This document shows, in pieces, positions 26,801 through 35,729 of a DNA stretch of 64,000 bases. A program made the translations under genes and the position numbers. The first letter of the stretch is position 1; every line of letters starts with the position of its first letter. Under the pieces are notes generated by a model, which saw only the letters and a list, made by a program, of their open reading frames with translations, was not told where the DNA came from and did no database searches. This stretch comes from Tenacibaculum maritimum NCIMB 2154 (lineage in GTDB: Bacteria; Bacteroidota; Bacteroidia; Flavobacteriales; Flavobacteriaceae): positions 2,542,001-2,606,000 of the forward strand of contig NZ_LT634361.1 of the NCBI RefSeq assembly GCF_900119795.1. The letters are read 5' to 3'.

Positions 26801-29800
26801 CAATAGCAATGATACCGCTCTCGTCACCTTTAGCAGTCACTCAAAAGATATTACTATAATGGTTTCTGTTGAAAAAAAGCACCAAATAGTCGATCAATAT
26901 TATATACATTTAAATAAAAGTAGTAAAACAATCGAAATACCTATTACTCCAAATGACAAAGGCGGATTTGCGGTTAATTGGTCTTTTGTTAACTATAATT
27001 CTTTTCAAAAAGGGAGTTTACTCATAAAGGTTCCATATCCAAAAACAGCATTGGAAATTGACATAGCAACGTTTAGAGATAAGTTACAGCCTGGACAGCA
27101 TCAAACATGGAGCTTTACAGTAAAAGGGACTAAAAAAGATAAAGTTTTAGCGGAGTTATTAGCAGGAATGTATGACGCTTCTCTTGACCAGTTCAAGTCT
27201 AATGACTGGAATTTTTCTCCTATTGATACTCCTATATATACTACTTTTAATCATACAGAGGATCGGTATAGTTTTCAAAATACTTCTTTTAGTATTCAAA
27301 ACTTAAATACTTCCTTTTCTAATAATTATCAAACTAAAAATTATGATCGCTGGAACTGGTTTGGTTTTTATTTTCAAAAACGCAGAGAAATGATGCTAAG
27401 AGGTGCTGCAATGGGGGCTCCTCGTACGATGAACATGAGAGGAACGCAAAAAGAACTCATAATGCAAGAGGAGGCTGTAAATAATTATGATAGCAATACT
27501 TTAGCAACAGTACCGCCAACAAATACTTCTAAAAAAGACCAAAAAACAACGCCTTCAAAGGGTATTCATATACGTAAAAACTTACAAGAAACAGCTTTTT
27601 TCTACCCACATTTAGTAACAGATAAAGATGGAAATATCACTTTTAACTTTACTGCTCCTGAAGCATTAACTCGATGGAAATTGCAATTATTAGCACATAC
27701 TAAAGAATTGCACAGCGCTGTTAAAACACTAGAAACCGTTACACAAAAAGAGCTAATGGTAATTCCTAACGCTCCTCGTTTTCTCCGAGAAGGTGATACC
27801 ATTTCTTTTAGCACTAAAATAAGCAACTTATCCTCTAATGAACTGAAAGGAACAGCTCAATTGATACTCACAGATGCCATTACAGGAAAAGTAGTTGATT
27901 TATGTAACAATTCGAAAAAAACATCCAATCAGCCCTTTATTGTAGATGCGAAAGGCAATACAAATATCTCTTGGAGATTATCAATCCCCCAACATTTACA
28001 AGCAATACAGTATAAAGTAATTGCAAAATCGGGAAGTTTTTCTGATGGAGAGCAACATATTTTACCAATACTGTCTAACAGCACTTTAGTTACAGAAACG
28101 TTGCCACTTTGGGTTCATGGAAATTCCTCTAAAACTTTTATTTTAGAGAAATTAAAGGCGAATCGTTCTGCTAGTTTAAAAAACCATCAATTAACCCTAG
28201 AAATAACTTCTAATCCTGCTTGGTATGCTATTCAAGCTTTGCCTTATTTAATGGAATATCCTTATGATTGTAGCGAGCAAACTTTTGCTAAATATTATGC
28301 CAATTCTTTAGCTAGTCATATTGCCAACTCAAATCCTAAAATTCAAGAGGTATTCCAACAATGGAAATCTAGTAATGCATTGCTTTCTAATTTAGAAAAA
28401 AATCAAGCTTTAAAATCGTTACTCATCCAAGAAACTCCTTGGATACGCGATGCGCAATCTGAAACCGAACAGAAAAAGCGTATTGCATTGTTATTGGATA
28501 TAAACCACATGAGTAATCAACAACAAAGAAGCCTACATAAACTTCAAAATATGCAAATGAGTAATGGCGGATTTCCTTGGTTTAAAAATGGACGTTACCC
28601 TAGTAAGTTCATTACCAACCATATTGCTAGCGGATTCGGACATCTAAAACATCTTGGCGTTACCCCTCCTCATAAAAGCACCGCTATAATGGTACACAAA
28701 GCTGTTCATTTTCTTGATCTTGAAATCGCAAATGAATATAAAAAACTACTCGAATTAGCAGCACAAAAGCATGCGAATGATAAAAAGAGGTCTGATTTTT
28801 TAAATCAAAATCATCTTAGCCACTTTGCTTTGCAATATTTATACATGCGTAGTTTTTACACTAATTTAACCATTCCTTCAAACACCAAAAAGGCCATTGA
28901 TTATTACAAAAAACAAGCAACTATGTATTGGCAAAAACAAACATTATTAGGTCAAGGCTTAATTGCCCTTGTTCAATTTAGAATGGGTAACAAAACGATT
29001 GCTCATAAAATCATAAGGGCTTTAAAAGAAAACAGCATCTCTTCTGAAGAATTAGGAATGTACTGGAAAAGCAATCAACCTAGTTGGCATTCGTATCAAG
29101 CTCCTATAGAAACCCAATCGTTATTAATTGAGGCTTTTTCTGAAATTGAAAACGACCTTACTACTATTGATCGCTTAAAAACATGGCTTTTAAAAAAGAA
29201 ACAAGTAAATCGTTGGCAAACTACAAAAGCTACCACCGAAGCTATTTATGCATTGCTTTTAAATGGCAGCAAGTGGCTTGCTATTGATCATACCGTTACT
29301 GTACATGTAGGCAATACAACTGTACTATCTTCTAACACAATGAACAAGCCAATTGAAGCAGGCACAGGTTATTTTAAAACCTCTTGGAACTCAGAAGAAA
29401 TAACTCCTAAAATGAGTACAATAAACATAACGAACAAAAATGAGGGCATTGCTTGGGGGGCAATGTACTGGCAATATTTCGAAGATTTGGATAACATAAC
29501 CGCTGCTGAAACTCCTTTAAAGCTGAGTAAAAAACTTTTCTTAAAAAGGAATACTGATACTGGAAAAGAATTAAAAGATATTACTTCTAAAACTAGACTA
29601 AAGGTTGGCGACTTAATTACTGTAAGAATCGTGTTGCGTTCAGACAGAGATATGGAGTTTATTCATATGAAAGATATGCGAGCTTCAGGTTTAGAACCTA
29701 TTCAAACCCTTTCTAAACATCAATGGCAAGATGGATTATATTACTACCAGAGTACTAAAGACGCTACAACAAATTTCTTTTTTGATCGTTTACCAAAAGG

Positions 29801-29933
29801 AGTTTATGTTTTTGAGTACGATCTGCGCGTTAATAATTCAGGAAACTTTAGCAATGGAATTACGACAATACAAAGTATGTATGCCCCTGAATTTAGCAGC
29901 CATTCAAAAGGAAATCGAATATTAGTTGATTAA
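23862..29933 (+). CDS. Giant alpha-2-macroglobulin-family protein with thioester motif
   Basis: The 2,023-residue exported protein has a signal peptide ending near IKAQ. It contains a helical N-terminal region of about 400 residues and repeated macroglobulin-like beta domains, including MG2 (FLFTDRSIYRPGQTIHFKGI) and the bait/A2M segment (FFYPHLVTDKDGNITFNF). The thioester domain has YDCSEQ with Cys1470, keeping the Cys-x-Glu-Gln pattern, and a C-terminal receptor-like domain ends VFEYDLRVNNSGNFSNG. Bacterial homologues trap attacking proteases in the periplasm, and the thioester can couple to them. This is longer than the enterobacterial proteins (about 1,500-1,650) because of the N-terminal helical part. 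A small barrel-like protein gene follows at 12 bases. No penicillin-binding protein 1C lies beside it. Confidence 0.92.
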   Translation: MRKLTTVLLMIFLFSTTIKAQESYQSLWNKVAQYEADNLPKSALKEVNSIYKKAEKEQNSPQIIKSLFYKSKFSLRLQENAQLKIINEFKQQISKSTTPTKNVLENILANLYWQYFSQHKWQFYNRTQTTKPIDKNDFRTWDLNTLFQEIHKHYQASLANGLILQQTDVREFSEILHTANTSKIYRPTLFDFLAHNALDFYKTNEINITKPSYQFKIKNTELINEAKLFASTTLKTKDTLSLSFNALKIYQELILFHLKDKTPEALVDVDIKRLNFVKQHATFNRKKERYLQTLQTSKEHYKNNAVSGLYAFEIANTYYQQANKYVPNQNEEHRFKNQKALALCHEINSDFPKSDAAQKCERLAYQIRLKSLQITAEKFLPIHQYSRVLINYKNIHKLFFSIYNITPSQLATFKKIYDKKERILFIKKLKKTNSWESNLKNEEDYQLHRTEISIPKLAQGSYLFIASSEKNITPEATIGTTDIQATNLVFITNTERHQNKYQIVDRNTGKPIPQAKVIFSNKPYQRYGDRIHKAFTTDKNGAFKFTPHKKHYGNVNAIVHHKGDHAIFGKFYISEQYFTPKEATKTYINSFLFTDRSIYRPGQTIHFKGIAMEKTKENTQVKPNRKGTIILKDANAQVVKKQVFTTNEFGSFSGSFILPNTGITGIFSMQTIIDDHTDSTTISVEEYKRPKFEAHFAPIKKSYALNEDITVHGNATSFSGANITAAKVAYRVHRKVVFPRWWYSYRPAFVSNSQEIAHGESVTDTSGNFTIKFKAIPDESIAPESMPIFTYEVTADLTDLNGETSSTTTYINVGYHSLIADISMEDTIHKDVHKQVINIHTKNVSGIFTPAKGTIQIYKLVPPKKIVRKRPWNAPDYQEIPEGEFHKKFPHDTYKNDDNPKHWKKGKLTLSLPFNTEKSSEIKLKGFKKWPSGKYIVELESTDKQGNKIKNKHFFELFSTKDKLPSDNQLFSVQTNKETYNSNDTALVTFSSHSKDITIMVSVEKKHQIVDQYYIHLNKSSKTIEIPITPNDKGGFAVNWSFVNYNSFQKGSLLIKVPYPKTALEIDIATFRDKLQPGQHQTWSFTVKGTKKDKVLAELLAGMYDASLDQFKSNDWNFSPIDTPIYTTFNHTEDRYSFQNTSFSIQNLNTSFSNNYQTKNYDRWNWFGFYFQKRREMMLRGAAMGAPRTMNMRGTQKELIMQEEAVNNYDSNTLATVPPTNTSKKDQKTTPSKGIHIRKNLQETAFFYPHLVTDKDGNITFNFTAPEALTRWKLQLLAHTKELHSAVKTLETVTQKELMVIPNAPRFLREGDTISFSTKISNLSSNELKGTAQLILTDAITGKVVDLCNNSKKTSNQPFIVDAKGNTNISWRLSIPQHLQAIQYKVIAKSGSFSDGEQHILPILSNSTLVTETLPLWVHGNSSKTFILEKLKANRSASLKNHQLTLEITSNPAWYAIQALPYLMEYPYDCSEQTFAKYYANSLASHIANSNPKIQEVFQQWKSSNALLSNLEKNQALKSLLIQETPWIRDAQSETEQKKRIALLLDINHMSNQQQRSLHKLQNMQMSNGGFPWFKNGRYPSKFITNHIASGFGHLKHLGVTPPHKSTAIMVHKAVHFLDLEIANEYKKLLELAAQKHANDKKRSDFLNQNHLSHFALQYLYMRSFYTNLTIPSNTKKAIDYYKKQATMYWQKQTLLGQGLIALVQFRMGNKTIAHKIIRALKENSISSEELGMYWKSNQPSWHSYQAPIETQSLLIEAFSEIENDLTTIDRLKTWLLKKKQVNRWQTTKATTEAIYALLLNGSKWLAIDHTVTVHVGNTTVLSSNTMNKPIEAGTGYFKTSWNSEEITPKMSTINITNKNEGIAWGAMYWQYFEDLDNITAAETPLKLSKKLFLKRNTDTGKELKDITSKTRLKVGDLITVRIVLRSDRDMEFIHMKDMRASGLEPIQTLSKHQWQDGLYYYQSTKDATTNFFFDRLPKGVYVFEYDLRVNNSGNFSNGITTIQSMYAPEFSSHSKGNRILVD

Positions 29934-29945
29934 AAAAGGAAAATT

Positions 29946-30422
29946 ATGAGAAATTTATTTTTATCTATTGGAGTGATGATTGCTTTTATAGCAACAGTTA
30001 ACGGACAAGCTATTTCAGAAAATGCGATTGGCCTCCGACTTGGAAGTAATAACGGATTTGGTGCTGAAATATCTTATCAGCGAAAACTAAGTGACGTGAA
30101 TCGATTAGAAGTTAATTTGGGCTTAAGAGGTGACAATTCATATAGTGCTTTTAAAGCGTCTGGGCTATATCAATGGGTATGGCAATTGGAAGATAAGTTT
30201 AACTGGTATGCTGGTGCTGGTGGAGGAGTTGGAAGTTGGAAGGTAAAATCAACAGATGATTCTGAAGCTTTTGTATTTGCTGCTGGTATTATTGGTATTG
30301 AGTATCATTTTGATATCCCATTACTTATTTCTTTAGACTTTAGGCCTGAAATAGGTTTTAATAGCAATATTTATAGTGGGCTTAATTCTGATTTTGGATT
30401 GGGAGTTCGCTATCAATTTTAA
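29946..30422 (+). CDS. Small outer-membrane beta-barrel-like protein
   Basis: The 158-residue product has a signal peptide (cleavage near VNGQ), then alternating short strands: AIGLRLGSNNGFGAEISYQRKL, VNLGLRG, WYAGAGGGVG and a last strand FGLGVRYQF ending in phenylalanine. That pattern fits an eight-stranded outer-membrane barrel of the OmpW/OmpX size class. It lies 12 bases after the alpha-2-macroglobulin gene and before a terminator, so both are likely in one transcript. Function is unknown. Confidence 0.8.
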   Translation: MRNLFLSIGVMIAFIATVNGQAISENAIGLRLGSNNGFGAEISYQRKLSDVNRLEVNLGLRGDNSYSAFKASGLYQWVWQLEDKFNWYAGAGGGVGSWKVKSTDDSEAFVFAAGIIGIEYHFDIPLLISLDFRPEIGFNSNIYSGLNSDFGLGVRYQF

Positions 30423-30432
30423 AAACTTAAAA

Positions 30433-30463
30433 AAACTCCTCAATAGCTTAGAGGAGTTTTTTT
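30433..30463 (+). terminator. Rho-independent terminator after the barrel gene
   Basis: A stem of nine base pairs (AAACTCCTC / GAGGAGTTT) with a 9-base loop is followed by a T run. It closes the alpha-2-macroglobulin operon. Confidence 0.9.
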
Positions 30464-30531
30464 TAATACTTTTCAAAATAACGGTAATGTGATCTCTTTT
30501 CTTTGTAAGGAAAAACCTGCATTCTTACGTA

Positions 30532-31059
30532 TCATTGTAATCTTTTATTTTTGGGAGGGTATCCGCTTAATATATCTGTAACTATCTCTTTAAAATAAAT
30601 ATCACGCTCTTTTGGCGTCGTTTTTTCTTTTATTTTTTTAGTACTTATGCCTTGCCAAAATAGCTGGTTGGTATTAGCTGTAACAAAATCAATGGTAATT
30701 TCTTGATGAATTTGGGTGCTACCAATAGGAATACCTCCTAAAACACCAACAGCTACATTTCCAACCCCTAGCCCCGATACACTAACAATACTTCGTTGCT
30801 CTCTTTCTAATTCCTTTAGCATTACATGTATATAAAAATCAGGAGTTTCAGCCTTTTTTAACCCTTTATTTCCCAAATAATTATCAATAGTATGCAATAC
30901 CCTCTTTTTATCTAACGCATTCAATCCTTCTCCCACATCTTCAAAAAACTGATATGTTTTATAGGTCGAAAAGTTTGTTTGTTTATCATAATCATAAATG
31001 GTTTTAGATGAGGAGCATCCTACTGTTAATAAGAATAAAAAGTATGGTATGTATTTCAT
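30532..31059 (-). CDS. DUF4136-type lipoprotein
   Basis: The 175-residue lipoprotein has a short signal with lipobox TVGC (Cys15). The DUF4136 pattern is visible: YDYDKQTNFSTYKTYQF near the N terminus, LGNKGLKKAETPDFYIHV in the middle, and an ITIDFVTANTNQLFWQGIS strand before the C-terminal helix with PPK. Members are cell-envelope lipoproteins of unknown function. The gene appears monocistronic. Confidence 0.83.
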   Translation of the reverse strand: MKYIPYFLFLLTVGCSSSKTIYDYDKQTNFSTYKTYQFFEDVGEGLNALDKKRVLHTIDNYLGNKGLKKAETPDFYIHVMLKELEREQRSIVSVSGLGVGNVAVGVLGGIPIGSTQIHQEITIDFVTANTNQLFWQGISTKKIKEKTTPKERDIYFKEIVTDILSGYPPKNKRLQ

Positions 31060-31192
31060 TACTATAGCGCTGTTTTAGTAAAAATTTGTTTGTTCTAAAA
31101 TGGGAATCTTATCTTTTATACTAATTTCAAACTTTAGCTAAGATTAAATTACCATCTATGCAATTAATCAAAAACTGTTCCACTAACAAAAG

Positions 31193-31217
31193 AAAAAGCC
31201 TTACAATTGCTTGTAAG
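31193..31217 (-). terminator. Terminator of the subtilisin-like protease gene
   Basis: On the minus strand a 7-bp perfect stem (CTTACAA / TTGTAAG, loop of four) is followed by GCTTTTT. It lies about 30 bases after the stop of the peptidase gene. Confidence 0.75.
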
Positions 31218-31246
31218 ACTTTTATTTGCTTGGTTAGTTTTTTCTT

Positions 31247-32749
31247 TTATTTCACGGCTTTTAAAGCATCTATGTTTCCATAACCATATTCTGAATGTTT
31301 ATTTGGATAAAACTCTGATGCTTGTCTCATTTTTTCTAATACTTGCTCACGAGACCAAGTTGGATTTTTTGACCAAACCAAAGCAGCAATCCCTGCTGTA
31401 GTAGCTGTTGCAATAGATGAACCTCCTACATATGTTTCTTTACCATCATAATAGCTCAATCCTGGTAAATTAACTCCTGAGCTACGCTCCATTTGAATTG
31501 TAAAGTCAATTTGTGAACCTGAATGACAAATATCACAATTCTCATATTCTCCTTCTTTAACTCCTGTTACTGCTACTGTTTCTGGCATACTAGCTGGAAA
31601 AATAACACCATACCAAGTAGTAAATGATGTAGAAGTTCCTCCAGCAGCTAGCACCATTTTACCTTTGCTATGTGCATACTTTATAGCATCTGCTACATTA
31701 CTGATGTTAAAAGGATTTCCTAAAGACATAGAAATTACCTTTACATCACTTCTATTCGCCAAAGCTGTTAAAGCCTCTACAACTCCTCTTTTTTCATGAT
31801 AATCATCAATCACCACGTTTTCTACCGCTCTATAGCTTACTAAATTTGCATTATAAGCAACACCTACTGGTAAATTATCGTCATTTCTAGGCGCTGTTGC
31901 CATTGCTGCCATCTTAGTTCCGTGCCCACATTTATCATCTACTCCATCATAATTATTAGACCATGCCCACCAAGAATCTACAAAAGACCCATATTTTTGG
32001 ACTGTTCTTCCTGATGAGTATCCATCATTAAAGTATTGATTCATCCATTTTTGTTCTGGTGACAAACCTGAATCTATAATTCCTACAGTAACTCCTGCTC
32101 CTGTACTATATTTCCAAGCTTCTGGAATATTATGAAGATCAAAATTCCAAGGTACTCTAGCTCCCGGAGCAACCGTTCGGTAATCTTCTGTATCTATAGT
32201 AAAAGCATCATATCCACATCCTGATCCTCCTGAAGAAGACTCTTGGCGAGGCGCTGCGTCTTGCGTTGTTGCAAAATATGCATAGCCACTTGGTTCTATA
32301 TAACGTACTCTACTATCTTTCAATAATGCTACTATCGTTTCCTTTTTAGTCACCTTTATATCAACAACATTGATACTTTCATTTACATATACTTCTGGTG
32401 AACTTCCTTTTGCTGCAGCATCCGTTCCTTCTATCTTTTGAACTAATTGGATAACTTCATTTTTAATATTACTAGATGCTTCACTTCTCGCAAATTCATT
32501 TTTAGAAGCTCCATAACCTATCGTTAAAATATTATCTCCTAGTTTTACAGCGCTATAAATAGTATGGGCATCTACACTTGACCATCTAAAATCTCCAGTT
32601 GCTTGAAGTGAATTATCAATTACCTTATTAATCTCGGTTCTTGAAAGTAAGTCTCCCTGCTGTACTGCTTCTCCTAGGTCAATTGTTTCATGTTGAGAAC
32701 ATGAAAACATAGCCAATACTACAGATAGGCTTAAGATTGTTTTTTTCAT
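31247..32749 (-). CDS. S8-family (subtilisin-like) serine protease lipoprotein
   Basis: The 500-residue protein starts at the ATG at 32749, where a lipoprotein signal begins (MKKTILSLSVVLAMFSC, Cys17); an open stretch of 25 codons upstream lacks a signal. Residues about 40-160 look like an inhibitor-type propeptide. The subtilase triad is Asp226 (GIIDSG), His276 (CGHGT) and Ser445 (GGSSIATA). The usual oxyanion Asn context AAGN reads LAAGGTS here, so Gly371 replaces Asn. A disulfide-rich insert (NCDIC) lies near 404-408. It is probably anchored in the outer or inner membrane and degrades peptides; whether the oxyanion change lowers activity is unclear. Confidence 0.9.
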   Translation of the reverse strand: MKKTILSLSVVLAMFSCSQHETIDLGEAVQQGDLLSRTEINKVIDNSLQATGDFRWSSVDAHTIYSAVKLGDNILTIGYGASKNEFARSEASSNIKNEVIQLVQKIEGTDAAAKGSSPEVYVNESINVVDIKVTKKETIVALLKDSRVRYIEPSGYAYFATTQDAAPRQESSSGGSGCGYDAFTIDTEDYRTVAPGARVPWNFDLHNIPEAWKYSTGAGVTVGIIDSGLSPEQKWMNQYFNDGYSSGRTVQKYGSFVDSWWAWSNNYDGVDDKCGHGTKMAAMATAPRNDDNLPVGVAYNANLVSYRAVENVVIDDYHEKRGVVEALTALANRSDVKVISMSLGNPFNISNVADAIKYAHSKGKMVLAAGGTSTSFTTWYGVIFPASMPETVAVTGVKEGEYENCDICHSGSQIDFTIQMERSSGVNLPGLSYYDGKETYVGGSSIATATTAGIAALVWSKNPTWSREQVLEKMRQASEFYPNKHSEYGYGNIDALKAVK

Positions 32750-32912
32750 TTTAAGGGTTTTTTTGGTTAAAAAAATTTTGACGAAAATATAAAATTTTAA
32801 CCAAAAATTAACTATTGTTAACAAAAAAACGATAGAATTTTTAAATATTCTATAAATAAAAACAATATTTAATATTTTTTCACCTTCTTTTACTGCTCCA
32901 AAGTGCCTCGCA

Positions 32913-33917
32913 TCACTTTTTTATAAGCACTCTTGTTGGCGTATCTTTTCCTTCAATAATGCTCTTAGTACCTAGCGCTATTGCCTTAATTGTTGCTGTA
33001 ATATTTGCTATGTTTAGCGTTGTTGCTTCATCAGAAACGTTGTGGTAATGTATATCTTTATCTATGGGACCTGTAGAAAAAGTATGCGATGGAATACCCA
33101 ATTTGGCTAAAGAAGCATTGTCTGAACGAAAAAATAAATTAAAGCTCGGATAGGGATCGGGATATAACTTATAACCAGTCCCTTTTAAGTTCTTTTGTAT
33201 AATTTTGCCAAAATTTGAACGTTCAAAACCTGTCAGCCATGCACTTTTGGCTCCATAGCTCGATTCTTTCCCTATCATTTCTATATTTATTCCTGCAATA
33301 TATTTAGATGCATTTACCTGTTTTCCAAAATAGGTGGATCCAAGTAGCCCCATTTCTTCCCCTGTAAAAGCTATAAAAACAATGGTTCTCTCATTAATAG
33401 CTTCTTTTTTAAAATATGCTGCTAATGTCAAAACGGCAGCAACTCCAGAGGCATCATCATCTGCTCCGTTAAAAATTACATCTCCTTCTTTTCCTTTTTT
33501 CATTCCTAAATGATCGTAATGCGCTGAGATAACCACATATTCTTCTTTTTTACTTTTTCCTTCTAATACTCCTATTATATTAGACATTCCGATTTCCTTA
33601 TGTCTAAAGTTTTGACGATAACTTACTAAATTTTCAAATGTTTTTAATCCAATTTTTTCGAATTCATTTTCAATATACTTCGCTGCTTTTTCAATACCTA
33701 ATGTTCCTGGTTTGCGTCCTTCCATCTCATCTGATGCTAGCGTATATAAATGTTTTTTTACCGTAGCTTCTTGGATAGGAATGTTAATTTCTTGGGTAGA
33801 AACTATTACTTTTCTTTTGTAATCTCCTTCTTTTGAATGACTTATTTTTTGAGTTTCCTTGCATGAAAGTAATAATATCGTGGTCATTATAACCAGTATC
33901 ATAGGTATGTTTTTCAT
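32913..33917 (-). CDS. M28-family zinc aminopeptidase-like lipoprotein
   Basis: The 334-residue lipoprotein (lipobox LLSC, Cys19) contains a M28 metallopeptidase domain. Candidate zinc ligands and catalytic residues are in VVISAHYDHLG (His and Asp), NGADDDASG (bridging Asp), and FTGEEMGLLGS (the Glu pair). The late PSHTFSTGPIDKDIHYHNVSDEA carries the final His. The family removes N-terminal amino acids from peptides; this one would act at the envelope. It is next to the subtilisin-like lipoprotein on the same strand but 163 bases away, so co-transcription is possible and not certain. Confidence 0.92.
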   Translation of the reverse strand: MKNIPMILVIMTTILLLSCKETQKISHSKEGDYKRKVIVSTQEINIPIQEATVKKHLYTLASDEMEGRKPGTLGIEKAAKYIENEFEKIGLKTFENLVSYRQNFRHKEIGMSNIIGVLEGKSKKEEYVVISAHYDHLGMKKGKEGDVIFNGADDDASGVAAVLTLAAYFKKEAINERTIVFIAFTGEEMGLLGSTYFGKQVNASKYIAGINIEMIGKESSYGAKSAWLTGFERSNFGKIIQKNLKGTGYKLYPDPYPSFNLFFRSDNASLAKLGIPSHTFSTGPIDKDIHYHNVSDEATTLNIANITATIKAIALGTKSIIEGKDTPTRVLIKK

Positions 33918-33964
33918 CTTTTTTTAGTTTTTAGAAAGCGATAAATATAGCCAATTTAATTTCT

Positions 33965-33972
33965 TAAATTTG
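33965..33972 (+). promoter_or_regulatory. Candidate -7 box (TAAATTTG) of kdsA
   Basis: An exact TAnnTTTG match lies 16 bases before the kdsA ATG. No good -33 TTTG is seen at the expected distance. Confidence 0.45.
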
Positions 33973-33988
33973 CTAAAAAATTTTCAAC

Positions 33989-34807
33989 ATGGATTTATCT
34001 CTTATCCCTAATATAAAACATACCAACGCAAATAACTTCTTTTTACTAGCAGGCCCTTGCGCTATTGAAAGTGAAGACATGGCAATGCGCATTGCTGAAA
34101 AAGTCATTGACATTACTACTAAGTTAGAAATCCCATATATTTTTAAAGGTAGTTTTAGAAAAGCCAATCGTAGCAGAATTGACAGCTTTACAGGAATTGG
34201 TGATGAAAAAGCGTTACAAATTTTACGCAAAGTTTCTGAAACCTTTAAAGTTCCTACTGTAACTGATATTCATGAAGTAGAAGATGCTTACAAAGCTGCT
34301 GAATATGTGGATGTATTGCAAATACCTGCTTTTTTAGTAAGACAAACTAATTTAGTAGTAGCGGCTGCAAAAACAGGTAAAGTTGTTAACTTAAAGAAAG
34401 GACAATTTATGAGTCCAGAAGCAATGCAACACGCTGTAAAAAAAGTGCACGACACTGGCAATAACAACGCTTGGATTACTGATAGAGGCACCATGTTTGG
34501 ATACCAAGACATGATTGTTGACTTTAGAGGAATTCCTACCATGCGTAACTATGCTCCAACCATATTAGATGTTACACACTCCTTACAACAACCCAACCAA
34601 AGTAGTGGGGTTACAGGAGGAAGACCTGATATGATTGAAACCATTGCTAGAGCTGGTGTTGTTAACCAAGTAGATGGTTTGTTTATTGAAACCCATTTTG
34701 ATCCTGCTAATGCAAAGAGTGACGGTGCTAATATGTTGCATTTAGATTATTTAGAAAAGCTACTCACCAATTTAGTTGCCATTCGTAAGACCATCAACCA
34801 TCTATAA
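33989..34807 (+). CDS. kdsA: 3-deoxy-8-phosphooctulonate synthase (KdsA)
   Basis: The 272-residue enzyme condenses phosphoenolpyruvate with arabinose 5-phosphate to give KDO 8-phosphate, the first committed step of the LPS inner-core sugar. Characteristic stretches are FLLAGPCAIESEDMA, FKGSFRKANRSRIDSFTG, DVLQIPAFLVRQTNL, KGQFMSPEAM and FIETHFDPANAKSDGANM. Length matches the family. The gene stands alone, followed by a strong bidirectional terminator. A cytoplasmic location is expected. Confidence 0.96.
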   Translation: MDLSLIPNIKHTNANNFFLLAGPCAIESEDMAMRIAEKVIDITTKLEIPYIFKGSFRKANRSRIDSFTGIGDEKALQILRKVSETFKVPTVTDIHEVEDAYKAAEYVDVLQIPAFLVRQTNLVVAAAKTGKVVNLKKGQFMSPEAMQHAVKKVHDTGNNNAWITDRGTMFGYQDMIVDFRGIPTMRNYAPTILDVTHSLQQPNQSSGVTGGRPDMIETIARAGVVNQVDGLFIETHFDPANAKSDGANMLHLDYLEKLLTNLVAIRKTINHL

Positions 34808-34904
34808 ACCGTTTGACATGCTTTAATGGTTATTATCATGTAAAACCAATACGAGAAAATAAAGCAGCAAAAAAATATGTATTACGGTCATTTTAAATCA
34901 TAAA

Positions 34905-34931
34905 AAAAGAGCGCCAATAAGGCGCTCTTTT
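34905..34931. terminator. Bidirectional terminator between kdsA and the ankyrin gene
   Basis: An 11-bp perfect inverted repeat (arms 34905-34915 and 34921-34931, GAGCGCC/GGCGCTC core) has A and T tracts at either side. It can end the converging transcripts of kdsA and the minus-strand ankyrin-repeat gene. Confidence 0.92.
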
Positions 34932-34946
34932 TTTATGCTACTCAGG

Positions 34947-35468
34947 TTATTTTTCTAATATTCTGAGTATTTCTTCATTCTCTTGCATTCGAGCGTGGTC
35001 CAATGCTGTATTTCCTCTACTATCTTGCAGACTAACATCTGCCCCATACGCTATCAATGCTTTTACGATGGCAGCGTGCCCAAACGTTGCTGCAAAAATC
35101 AAGGCAGTTGCTTGGTTGTAATTTCTTTTATTTACATCCGTACCATGCGCTATTAGCTTTTTTACAATGCCTTCATATCCTTTAAAACAAGCCCCCATTA
35201 AAGCAGTATTTCCATAAATATCCTGCACATCTGTAGCAGCTTTATGCGCCAATAAGAAATCAACGGTTGCTTCTTGATTATTATAAACAGCTAGTATTAA
35301 AGGAGTAAACCCCTTATTATTAAGGGTATCTATTATTTTAGCATTTTCTTTATATAGCCTTTTTATAGCCTCTGTATTGCCTATTCTACTATAATCAAAA
35401 ATAGTATCTTGTGCATACAATACTACACTGCACAGCAATAAACAAAGAAGGGTTATGTTTTTTTTCAT
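34947..35468 (-). CDS. Exported ankyrin-repeat protein
   Basis: The 173-residue product has a signal peptide (cleavage near LYAQ) and four or so ankyrin repeats. Units are recognisable by NKGFTPLILAVYNNQEATVDFLLAHKA, YGNTALMGACFKGYEGIVKKLIAHG, NQATALIFAATFGHAAIVKALIAYGAD and SRGNTALDHARMQENEEILRIL (each quoted only in part elsewhere). Periplasmic ankyrin proteins often accompany catalases; in several bacteria an AnkB-type protein is needed for full catalase function. Here the catalase gene katA lies 261 bases upstream on the same strand, with no gene between. The functional link is inference from that neighbourhood. Confidence 0.88.
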   Translation of the reverse strand: MKKNITLLCLLLCSVVLYAQDTIFDYSRIGNTEAIKRLYKENAKIIDTLNNKGFTPLILAVYNNQEATVDFLLAHKAATDVQDIYGNTALMGACFKGYEGIVKKLIAHGTDVNKRNYNQATALIFAATFGHAAIVKALIAYGADVSLQDSRGNTALDHARMQENEEILRILEK

Positions 35469-35729
35469 TTTAAAAGAAGGTCTTATATGAAGCTCATTCT
35501 AACTTTTTCATCTTACCAAAAAATAGCTGTTTTGAACTGTATTTTTTGTAATTCTTCCTATAGAATCCCAAATAGGCATTACAGCACTTATTTACTATTT
35601 CCTAAAAAGTTTTAAGAAGTTAGACGATTATTTTGCAACACCTAAACTTTTAATGCCCATTTAAAACGTCAATAGCATTTCAAGTTTAAGTGTTGAATTA
35701 AAAAAAGTGTATTTATAAATTAATTATTA

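Noticed and set aside
31247-32824. Longer protease starting at 32824
   Set aside because: The added 25 residues lie before a clear lipoprotein signal peptide that begins at 32749.
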